Source of the DNA: Oikopleura dioica
Lineage: Eukaryota > Chordata > Appendicularia > Copelata > Oikopleuridae
Reading direction: 5' to 3'
Length of the DNA: 64,000 bases
Assembly (NCBI GenBank): GCA_907165135.1
Contig: OU015566.1
Span: forward strand, 7,920,157 to 7,984,156
Below are positions 1 through 11,700 of the stretch, piece after piece (within the stretch, counting starts at the first letter, position 1; the number at the start of each line of letters is the position of its first letter). The notes under the pieces are model-generated. The model saw nothing but the letters and a program-made list of their open reading frames with translations. It was not told the DNA's origin and made no database searches. A program made the position numbers and the translations under genes.

Positions 1-2575
1 TCAGGTGTCTCTGAGATTGGAGGCACATTGCCTTGAAAAAGCAGATGCACTAGTGGCATAAATACACCGCTTTACTTAAAATTTCATTTCATTGTTTTTC
101 AAATGAGTCGAAAGCGTATTAAGAACCAAAGAATGGACTTCCATATATTTTAAAAATATTTTAATAAATTCTGTCAATATTATTGTTGCTTTCATAACTA
201 AATTCCTGGCCCTGAACAGTAGAAGTTAGGGTATGAATTAGGCTCCATTAAGTACGTTTCTTCCAAAAGATGCATCGCTAGAATCGATTTTTGAAAGGTA
301 TAATCAGGATCCAGCGCGTGTCAAAATCTTCCGCTTGAGGTGCCTTATCTGTGGCTTATCATAATGATGGGCCATACGGTAGGTGAAGTGCTGTCTTTTG
401 ATAAAGAATGATGAGTCTAGGACACGCATGTTCTTACTCATTTTCGGTACTGCTGTTACTGTTGTAGACTGGTGTTTCTAAAAAGTCAGCAAAAGAAGCT
501 CCAGAGAGTTCTAAAGCGAGTCAGGTGCCAGTTTCCGCTGCTACTCGACGAGCGGAACACCTCAAGCCGCTCCAGAACGCGGAAGTGATAAATTTGCGAT
601 ATGCAAGAATTATGTGACGGCTTGTTCCACTTACCAGAAACTGCATCACTGGAGCATTACATTACACTGGCTGCTAGTAATGACGATTCAAGTGGATTCA
701 CAGAGGATCAAACAAATAAGGTCAAGAAGATCTCAAAACAATAAAAATCAATTGAGCAGTAAAATTGAGCGAGTGAGGGAGCTTTCTTCAGTAAGTTGAA
801 AAATGTGATTTTATAAAATGAATCAAGAATATTGAAATGATGGTAAGCCGATTGCAGATCAAAAATTTGTTCACTTGAAGAGTTAAATTTCCTGAATAAA
901 ATATTCTTTACTTATTACCAGTGTTTTCTTTTTATTAGCAGCGACTCATTTCATAACGGCAGATGAAGCTTCTCCCGGTTGAATTTCCTTTATTCCTCCT
1001 TATTTTCCCCTAAACACGCGTTCAAAAGATCTCGCAAAAACTCCCCTGACAGCAGAAAGTTTTCAACAGAACAGTGATCAGTAGAATCGTCAAGCAGAGA
1101 GAAAGATCTGAAAATCAAGTAAAGGAGTTCTCACTATTGAATCGTCTAAGCCAAATATTGTGACGGTTTTTGGTAGCGCATTTTTGGTGGAGGTGTTTGT
1201 AAACAGTCTTTTTTTTGGAGCGATTATACAATTTTGATGGATTAGAAATTCTAATCAAACTTTCATAAATGGCTTCTAAAAGGTCGAAATTCATTGAAAT
1301 TAGCTTTTCTGATTGGCTTAAATGGCTGAAATCGAATTTCTTATTGGCTGAACTCCTAAAAGACGCGATGACGATATCTTTTTACACAGAAACGATCAGG
1401 AAAATTGGCTACAAGGGACCGGTTCTAGTATTTTGATTCTACGAAGAAAATTAGTTTAAAAAGAAAACTTCACAGAATTAGAAATTTTCACGCAACTTTT
1501 TCTGAAGAAAAAACATGAAGGGGCGCGGATTAAAGTGTGTTTGCGGCTGCCCAAAATCATACCCTTTTTAGCGTCTTTATTATTCTTGAGCTGGCGCGCG
1601 CGAAGACTAAACTCCAAATTCAGTTTAAAAATACTTGTATCGTGCCGGGGCAAAGTGAGCCCAGCGCGATATTTTCAAATTTAGACTGTTCAAACAAAGC
1701 ATTCTAGAGGCGAAAAGTCAACCCTTCTGAATTTATTAAGCACGCCGAAAAGCGCGAGCCCGCACTTTCGACGAATTTAAAATCAATTTTGGAAATAAGA
1801 ATCGATTGAAAGCGTGATCATCTGAAAGCATATCGACGGCTTTGCGAATTTAGGGTAATTTCAATAAAACAAGAATCCCCAAAAAACCTTATTTTAGGAG
1901 TCTTGGACACGCAACTCGACCACGTCGCTCGACACTCGTAAAATCCACCATCAGTTAGTAGCTTTATTGGAGCTTCTCTAATAAATTTTGTTTATGGTCT
2001 CATGGGGCTTCGTTGAACTCTCATAAATTTTGTAGCATCGACTGGAAGGACCCGGCGATTACGCTGCCCAAGAAACGAAGAGTTCATCATCTTCCTAAAA
2101 TCGAAGTTCCTACCAAATCTGCGTAATAAAAATCGACAATTACTTATTTTTTTTTCTATGAAAATGATTTAAAAAGGGAGAGGTAGATAAAAATTTTGAT
2201 AAACAACTGTTTATTTGCTGGCATAAGAGAGCGTTTTTATCTACCCATTGCACCTGCTGTTCTACTCGGTATAAGAATGGGAGAATGAAAGCTTCAAATG
2301 GAATCTTTAATGAAATGAATTGTCACCTGATAATTTGAAACCTAGATACTCGATTTCTTCTCAAAATTTTTTAAAATCCTTGCTCTTACAAAATGTTAAC
2401 AAAAGTACCAATTGTGTATGTTGTTGTTACGGAAAGAAATAATTTATTGAATAAAAGATAATAGTAAAATCATGCAGAAAAAGACACCGAAGCCATTAGT
2501 TTTGACGGTTTGTGAAGCAGAACAATAAAATTGCGGGTCTCCTTCGAATCTGGTCCCCGGCTCGATCCAGCACGT
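1..2575. other. No gene recognised
   Basis: I see no convincing exon chain, RNA gene or repeat here. The open frames are short and lack paired splice signals. The stretch lies downstream of the last minus-strand exon at 2576-2785, so it may be intergenic or untranslated sequence. Confidence 0.4.
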
Positions 2576-2785
2576 CTAAAAAGATCCCATTAGCATCGAA
2601 GTACCGAATCCGGCGTCTGCAACGGAGATGATCTCTTTACTCGCTGCAACATACCTTTCCAGCGCAGAGAAGTTCTCGCCGTCGCGCAGCTGTGTTGATC
2701 TGTTCAAAACATTCCTCCTCCGAGGTCCCGACTGGAGACTTTCTAGAGACAGCCACTTGAGCTTGACAGCGAATTTCTTCACGAT
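2576..2785 (-). CDS. Candidate last exon of the minus-strand gene
   Basis: This 70-codon segment is open from an AG (GGAG just upstream) to a TAG stop. It begins IVKKFAVKLKWLSLESL and ends GFGTSMLMGSF, with amphipathic, charged helical composition. A second frame across part of it ends at a GTATGT donor and could instead be the spliced frame, so the reading frame is not fully certain. No domain is recognised. It would be the C-terminus of the gene whose other exons lie at higher coordinates. Confidence 0.35.
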   Translation of the reverse strand: MVKKFAVKLKWLSLESLQSGPRRRNVLNRSTQLRDGENFSALERYVAASKEIISVADAGFGTSMLMGSF

Positions 2786-5700
2786 CTCCAAGCCCAAAAG
2801 CAACAAAAATCACCTGCATAGAAAACAACAAATTCCGGAGAATTTTCAATCTCAAAAATAAGCAAAAAACATAAACTAAGAATAGAAATCACCGTCATTT
2901 TAGTCTCGACCTCGATTCCTTGAAGGACGAAATCTTCAAAATCATCGCAAAGTTCTCCTTCTCCCATTCAATAAACTCGCCGCAGTCGTTCTAAGAAATC
3001 CCATGTTTTCATTCCCCATCAAAAAATCTAACCTCTAATAAGCTTTGAGCTTGAGGCAAGCCGACATTGGATTCGCCAGAGCCGTCAGGATCATCACTTG
3101 CGGACACGTTTCCAAATCTAAGAGCTTGGTGGTCAACTGATATTTTTGTAGGGAGAGCTTTTTAAGATTTTCAAACATTAAATCAACCTGAAATGGTTCG
3201 GTTTAAACTTAAAAGAGCGGAAGATAAGGAGATTTTTATCTGAAAAATATGGCCTAAAAACAGCTGTTGAACCTTATAAAAAAGAAGTTCTTTATTTTGG
3301 AATACCTTGATAACAAAAACTTTGCTTAAAATGAATCAAATTGGAAGAATCTTTGTTGGAAGACCAATTTATTACTTTTCTGACATAAGGGACATTTTGC
3401 TGTGAATTGCTGGAATAAAAATCTTTTTTTTCTTTTTTCTTTTTTTTTTTTTTAAATGAGACTTTACTTCGGTTAGGCATTTCATTTTGCTCGTAATATA
3501 CACATGTGAGTTGATCCAAATAGAAATATATAGATATGGTAGCTCAATCTGAGATTTATAAGAGAAACTTTCAAATAAACATCTTTATTACTTTTCCTGT
3601 GATTATTCGACCTTATTTATAATACCTTATTTATAACTTATTTGTAATTATATATATTTGGTAATAAAGTGAATAAATATTCCATTACCTGCAAGCTCTG
3701 ATCTCAATACATTGCAGTTCAGATTCCAAGGATCCCGTTAAATGCGATTGCTAGAAGCATCCATTAGAAATGGTGATTTCTTTATCAGTCATCGCGTTAT
3801 CACCACTTGAGTCTCACCTCGTCAAAAAGCGTTCCCTTGAAGCCATTCTCGAGGAAGTAGCTAACTCCGACAAGCAGATTTTCCAGCGCTGATCTGCCAT
3901 CTTAACAGAAATTTTAAACTGGCAATAATCGAATCTCTTCTCGCTTGATGGGTTTATTCTGCCGCCCGATCGCCGCCAGATCCAATCAAAATAATCGTTT
4001 TTATAATTTAGAAAGCATCATCGAGTTGCATTTATCTAAGCTTATTTGAACTTGATAGACGAACACTATGCGTGCGGCCTGGCGTAAAAATTCAATCAAA
4101 ACAGAGCCAGAGTGGCTGAGAGGACACTTGGGTTCGTTGATCAGCCAATTTTCAATTTTCGCGATAAATTGAAGCATCTTTTTATAGATATTTTTTATCA
4201 TTAAGGTTTCCGTATTTTTGACCAATAAGAAGCTGAAATCTTATCGATAATTTGATTGGCCAAATTCAGCTAATTAGATTCTCGTCGTTGCCAGCCAATC
4301 AGAATTTTCGACAGATCTATCAAGAATCCTATTGGTCCATCAAAAAATTTCAGCTTTCCTATTGGTAGAATTTCGAGTTCTTCCCTGAAAAGACCGCAAA
4401 ATTGAGCAAAAGCTGATTTAGGCCTTTTAGGAAAGAAAATATTAAATTTCCGTTATTCAATTTTTCGGTAAACAAAATTTTCGGCTCCAAATAAACTCGA
4501 GTAATTCAATATCCGCAAAATGTTACCGCTGCTCTCCGGGAACCGATTGAGCAAGTCCAAACTCCAAGTCGCATAAAACTCGATTTCACTTTTTCAAATT
4601 GAAATTTCCGAAAGATAAAATATTTCTTTGAAAAGTTTCGCCCGTTCCATATGCATGACTGCAAGCTTTCCAATTTTCTTCGCAGCCGAGGAGTGGGCAG
4701 CATTCCAGAGCTCTGAAATTCTCGTCACTGGCTGGTTTTTATCGCTGATTTCAGAATTGCTGCGGCTTTCATTACCTTCTGATAGTCGAAATCGAGTGAC
4801 TTCAGCGTCGACTATGCGAGCGATTGAAATTTCATCATTTGCCTAAATTACTGTCAGCCTAACAGTCAGTTTTTAAATTTGGAAATATTGGCAATGGAAA
4901 TCATTTTGAAAAGCAAAGTACTTTTTTGGTTGAACACGGCAGCAAATTGCTGCCCTGTCGAATTAATTCTAAAAAAAAGTGGGAATTATCCTGTCGTTGA
5001 CTCTGTTTTTCACGAGCAAGTGGATAATCAGAGGCTTGATGAACCTGTTGTCTGAGAGGTTGAACGAGCTCCGCCGAGCAATTATCAAAGCTCGAGTGCT
5101 GCTGCTGGTGCTCCGCTTGCTGCAGTTCCGTCGAGAGCGCTTCGAGAGTCTTCCCAAATAAAACAGAAAAATCCTCAAGTAAAATTACAACCCTGCAAGG
5201 ACCGCCTTCTTCGGACAGCGAAGCAGTCAGAATTCCAGAGCCACTAGTAGTAGTAAATTCTTTAATACGTTTCTGGCGGTCTCGAGAGAATACTCCGGAA
5301 ATAATAACTTGTTGAATTAAGGAAGTATTAATACAGTGTTTTTCAATTGAATTCGTTGATGTTCAATTGCGATAGAGAGCCGCAAAAGGCATGCGGGCCC
5401 CTTCCCTTTATGTTTTGAGAATACATCAAACGAGGTCCCTTTTCTTGTGGGCTTGACAACAAGAACGGGGACTGGATGAACCGCGCTTCGCTGGAATCTG
5501 ACCGCTCTTTTGTAGATACCTGGAGATGACTGCGGTAAGAACTAACCCGCTTCAGCATAGACACCCATTCGGTTTTATTCAGAATACTCCGTTCAAATCT
5601 AAATTTTTTACTTTTAAATTTTGCTTTTTTCTTCAGCAAAAAATTGATTTCCCTTTTCAAATTGCATAAAAGAAAAAGCGAAGTTGCCTGAGCCGGATGA

Positions 5701-8700
5701 TCCGATTCCTTTTATCAAAATATGATTTGGTCCTTTGAGTCTGCAGACTCGGCAACCACGTGGTTTTGTGACCTGGAGAAGATGTGTTCTAATTGAAACT
5801 TACCGGTATAATTCAGGAGAATGAGGACGTCTTTTTTGCATTTTTCAAATTTTATGAAAAATTGTAAAATATAATTTTTCATGATAAGAGTTTAATGAGT
5901 TTCATCATGAATTTAAAAAAATGTTCTGGCTTGCACTGGCGCCGAGCAGAGTCATCACAGGAATCTGAGAAAAGGTTCCACTTTTCGCTGCTTTTCCTGG
6001 CATTTCGCCTGGCAAAGTTCAGCATGTGTTTCCACGGTGGAAATCGGCCAAAATCGCGTTGCGGGTCGGGGGCCGCCCAGCTGCCCTCTCCCGCATTTCG
6101 TACACCGTTAATCGAGAATTATCATTTTTACGAAAAATAAATTTCATTTCTTCGAAAAAATTTTTACGCAATCAAAAAAATATTAATTGAAAATTTTTCA
6201 TTGAAATTTGTTTAATTTTATTAATTTAACTTCTATTAAAATATTTCTAGCAATGAGTCAACGAATAGAAGATAAATTAAAACAGCAGAATTCGTAAGAA
6301 CCTATTTCCATGTGGAATGTTGGGGTTGCGCGAGGGCGAAGCTGAAGAAATTTTGTAGCGCGTCCGGCGCAGTGAATTGAGCCCGAGTATATAACAGATC
6401 GAACACGGCTGAGTCGGAGACGAAATGTTTGGAGCCACCACCAACCACGTTTCCCAACTCTAGGAAACCCGCTAGTGTCGAAATTTTGTTCGACTTTATC
6501 TGAAAAAGAAGCTTTATCAACTTGAAAATCTGTCAAAAGAAAGGTTCACAATTGAGGCCCAAAATTCATTATTCATTTCAAAAACGGTCCTTTTTAAAAA
6601 AAATTTGCATAACAATTTTTTAAGCAAAATCAGCTGAAAAAGAATCGTGTAATCACGAGTCTAAAAAAGCGGGTGGCGCCATTGAAAGTCGATTTTTTCA
6701 AGTGGAAAGTGCTTTCTTCCCGGCTGGCGTGTTCAGCCTGGCAGAGGAATCGGGTTTCTCCTAAATCCAGACACATCTGTCAACTAGCTTGACAGAGCTG
6801 GAACGCACTTCTAGCGTGACCGACCGCAACAAGAAGCAGGGTTTCCTTATCCTGTAAATTAGGATTTCTTGTAGAAAAGCACTGACTCATTCATCATCTT
6901 CCTATCGTAATTTTCGACAGGTTTTTGATTAATGTAGTGACACCCTTATTTAATCAAATCATTTTTCAACCACGTTTGTTGAAAAGAATGAGTCACAAAA
7001 AAGCAATTCCATAAAATCTCATGAAACTCTCAAGCTCAAATTAAGCTAGTTAGAAGGTGCTCATAAGGGCACCAATTTTCGGGATGATAATGGCTTGGCA
7101 AGAACTAATGTTCCAATTTGGGCGGGAACTCATTTCCCGAAAAACAGATCAATCAAGCATTTGTTTATCTAACCGATTCCAGGGAAGAGATTTTTTTTTG
7201 TCTCTTCTTCTGCTGATTTTTTGAATTAACGAGGAGAAAAAGTAACAGCGGTAATTTGGAAGAAGTTTCCTTGTTTGAGGGAACTGAAGAACACTCAACT
7301 TGAAAGCACCAATTTCAATGGTCCCACCACTTGCCAAGGAGGAGCGGGTTCTTTAGAATCCCTTAAGAATTTTTATTGTTTCTTGGACTTTCTTAGATCT
7401 CAGCTCGAACTTTCAAAAGAGCAAAGAAAATATGAAAAAAGATTTTCGCAAATTATGAGTCTTGGAGAAAGTCCGCTGAAGACACTGTTCAGGGCAGATT
7501 TAACTTTAAACTCTAATGTCAAAAAAGAGGCCGATTACGAAAGCGGCAAATGAGCCAACTGCCCCTCCCTGCTTTTTTTCAAAAAGAAGAAACCCGCCCG
7601 CTTGTTTCTGCCGATAACGTAAACCCTTAAAACTAAACTAATCTGTGTTTCCCCAGCGGATCGGTTCCCAAGTCAGAAATTCGAAAGTGAACGCACGTTT
7701 TTTTTCACGACCATGTGAAGTGTATGAAAACATGATAGGTTAATCTTATCGAATTTATGTTTCAAGGTCGTCAATTTAGCGAAAAACTGTAGATAATCCT
7801 TTATCGAAAGGCTCCATTTTAAAAATTATTTTATTACTTTTTAGGTGGTTTACTTTTTCAAATTAACATAGTGACGCCCTTATTTTTTCTCTCGCTAGGG
7901 GTCGTAAATGTCCTTATTAGTCGAATATTATTCTACAGAAATTCTTACTCTACGAAAAATAAGCGAAGATTTCTGATCTAACAGATATACAGACTAACCA
8001 GTAATCCAATTTTACAGTAAGATTACGGCACTCGATTTTAGAATCTAAAAGAAATAAGCTGCAATTCTTGCAAGAAAAGAAGGCGCCGTTCTAATTTGAA
8101 TTTTCGGCGGTAATGGATTTTGACTAACCTGGCGTAGAAAGTTTAAAAGCTCGCATAAATCCTCAGCCTCGGCGAGTAAGCTTCTGAATTTTGCGCTGAT
8201 CTCATAGTTGGACGAGGGGCGCAGGAGACGACGCAGCGCCTTAAAATTACTCAAGAACGTTGCTTCTTTTTTTCTAAAATTAGTGTCTTTATTTTTTATT
8301 ATCCGGCATGTGAATTTTATCAAAGCTCTTCCAGGACCCTGACTCAAGTTTTCTACATACAGCTGGGCTTGGCAGCCTGTTTAGAAAACCTGAGTCGGGG
8401 TCTGAAAGAGCTTCAAAACGGACTTTAAAAACAGTTTGGAAAGGTTATTTTAGCGAAGCCGCTTCGCGGCTTCGTATTTAAAAAGCCGCTACGCGGCTTT
8501 CAAGTGAAGCTCTATCAGACCCTGACTCAGGTTTTCTACACAGGTCGCCGAGCAAAGGTAGGGACATTTACCACGAACATGAGAGCTAGAAATTTAAACC
8601 GCAAATTAAAAGCGAAAATGTATAAAAACTCGAATCTATACAAAAGTTAACCTGACCAAAAAATGCGCAACTGGAAATGTAATATCCTTTTTGGGGCGTG

Positions 8701-11700
8701 TTGTTTCGGTGGTGCGTTCTAGAGTGGAGTCCTGTGGCTCGTTACTGGTGCCAGACGGGCTTTGTTCACTGAAAACGAGGGCCGAGCTGCTCTCGCGTTA
8801 CCGATTCGGCGGCCGCCGAAATTTACTCTAGAAAAAATACTTAGCCCCGCCGCAGCGCAATCAATCACTGATTGAATTTGAGCGTAAGAAAAGCGGAAAC
8901 GCAATTCATCATTGAACCAAGTCCAATTTTCTCGACTTCTTATTCATTCTCAGATTCATTCAGCTCTTTCCAAGGGCTTAGTCCTTAGAAACAGCTTGTC
9001 TTATCATTATCCGCCCAATTTCATTGAAAACTGATTAAGCAATTTTCTCATGACCATCGAGTCGATTTCAAAAACCGGTGAATACGAAACAACCGTATAA
9101 TTCAACTAGAACTGCTGCCAAGTCTCCTGTATTTGCTCAAAATTAACCGGAAGCTTGTTAATTTCCTTCCTGCATGAAAAAAAAGTCTAAAATCAGATCG
9201 GCGATCACTTTGACTTTTGTCAAAAAATCTAAGCGCTGATTAATTGACCTTTTTTCGATTACACCTCTGGATTCTTAATTTTACAAGTTTGAGATTTCTT
9301 CCTTTTCCTGAAATTTTAAATGACCGAATTTCAGTGAAAAAGGGATGGGCTAACGTCCGCCCAGCTGCAGTAGTAAGACAGTATCCACCTGTGCTCACTA
9401 TGCAAATTTTATTTACTCAAGAAAATGTCGTGTCTCAAATTTTTCCCGAATTTCAAAACCAAAGATGACCGAAAATTGCTTAATTCTTGCAACGTGCTAG
9501 AGATACCAGCTCCGAGTTTTTTTCATTGATCAGCTGCTGCTTCTTTTGCGTTCCGGGGTTTCCTTATCGACCCTCGTTCAACGTGGCTTCAATCAAACCC
9601 GCTTTTACGGTGGTGCAAGGCACTTCACGTCAGTTTTTCTTTCCTGCTGTTTCAGCTGCGCGAGCTTATATTCATAGGCTTTATGAAATTACAGGCGCTT
9701 TTTAGGTAGACACAGTCGCAAGCCTGCAATTTTCAAGGCTCCTTTTTTCATTGACCTTTTTCAATCAAAAATTGGAGTAAACAATGTCCACGAAATTTGA
9801 AATTTCAAGTTTCAAGTTTTCAATTTACCACGAGGGTGATTTTGGTAAGAGCCAGATTACAGCTTTTCGGAACATTTTTCGATCTGGTTCTGTGCTAGTC
9901 TAAATGGCAAATTATTTACAGTCTGAGAAAATTAAAATTCTTTAAGACAGACAGATTATTTTATATACAGTCATATTATGCAAGCTTCTAATCGCCAAAA
10001 GAAACAGGAAGTCGGGTAAAAATACTGTTGTTTTTTCATAAAGCCCGTGCTTGTAAGCTACGTGTCCGCCCTTATGTCATTCCTCCCCTCTCCTTTCTGG
10101 AAGCAATGGAAAGTCCAGACTCAGCGAAAACATCCTGTCCACTTTCCCACATCAAACGTGAATAGACCGGCCATAAATAGCCTTGAAGCCGTCAAAAATG
10201 GAAAAACCGAAAAATAAAGGTCGAATCTGAGCGTGGCGCGGATAGTTGTCTCCCGCTAATTTGGTTTTTAGTCCCTTTTTCTTGGTCGAAGGGACTTAAC
10301 TGATTTGTTGATTCAATAAACACCTAATGGCCACCTGACCGGGGAATGAGGTTTTTCTTGAAGTTGCTCATATTATATTATATTATATTATATTATATTA
10401 TATTATATTATATTATATTATATTATATTATATTATATTATATTATATTATATTATATTATATTATATTATATTATATTATATTATATTATATTATATTA
10501 TATTATATTATATTATATTATATTATATTATATTATATTATATTATATTATATTATATTATATTATATTATATTTAGGCATAACTACTTACGATTTGTTT
10601 TCGTTCTTCTTTTTCATTTCGCCCAAACTTGTATTCAGGCTCACTAGAAAAATATACCATATAGTTAGCTGTCCTTTTTTGCAACATCTGAATCATGTTC
10701 GAGGCGTAAAATTGAGAGCCACGTGCTCCAAGAGGTAGTTATCTATCGAGTAAAAACGAAAGCTGGCGAACTGAGTGGTGTAATATTTCTGTGAACGGGA
10801 GAGGGCCTAGCGAGGATTAGAAACAGGTGGAGTAGTGTCAATCTTGGGTGCATAATCCCTTTTCCTCGTATTTTCAAATAAACATCAATTTTTGAAGCTT
10901 TTGGAAATTTCAAACCTAGCCACGTTTTTTCCGCAGTGATAAAATTAACTCATCACTTTTACGTCTATCAAATATCGCAGCTTTTATCGCGGCCAATTTA
11001 GCGGCTTGAATTTCAGAAATCATCAAATGAATTTCAATTGATTTCGCCTAATTGATCATTTTTAATCTGTTCACGTGGGTACCATGAATTTTGATAAATG
11101 GGCGAATTAAGGGGGTAGACATCGTTTTAGCGGGCTTTTTCCTTAGATTTAACGTAAGAAAGCCGTATTTTTTGGAAAATAAGGGTCTCAGCCTGTTAAA
11201 TCTAGGAGAAAGAAGTGCCCGAAAATCAGGTTTAGCGATGTCTACACCCTTAGGTATTTGAATTTCGAAATTCAGGAACGAAAACGTGGAAATTCTGGCA
11301 ACAAATGCATGTTGATAGAAATTAAATTCTCGTTAATTGCGTCTTGCCTCGAAAATTATTCTGTTCAACATGCGCTAACAGGCGCAAATTTCATTATCGA
11401 TTTCAGCAAAATGATGATTTGCAAGATCCCGCTCTTACCGGAAAATCGAGAACTTGTCGCCGCCAAGCTGCAGGGACACCACTTTGACAAGCTTGTCGAC
11501 AGTGAAATCGGCGAATTGTGGCTGTTTAGAATCGCTGCTCAAGCCGGAACCAGCGGAGGACAGGTCGACAGGAATAAGCTCACAAAGGGATCCCGCGACA
11601 AAAAAAAATAACGTAAACAAGAAGCGCCTTCTTCTGCGAATAATTACGGTCCCCGATTAGCTCGCGAAAAAAGTCAGCAAAAGAAAGATTGCTTGTTTCC

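Noticed and set aside
2637-2855. Alternative minus frame with DREEIRCQAQVAVSRK
   Set aside because: It is open and ends at a GTATGT donor, so it remains possible, but joining it to the upstream exon leaves no consistent phase; the other frame was preferred with low confidence.
10346-10738. 130-codon open frame on the plus strand
   Set aside because: Most of it is the (TATTA)n microsatellite read as YYIIL repeats; the rest has no domain.
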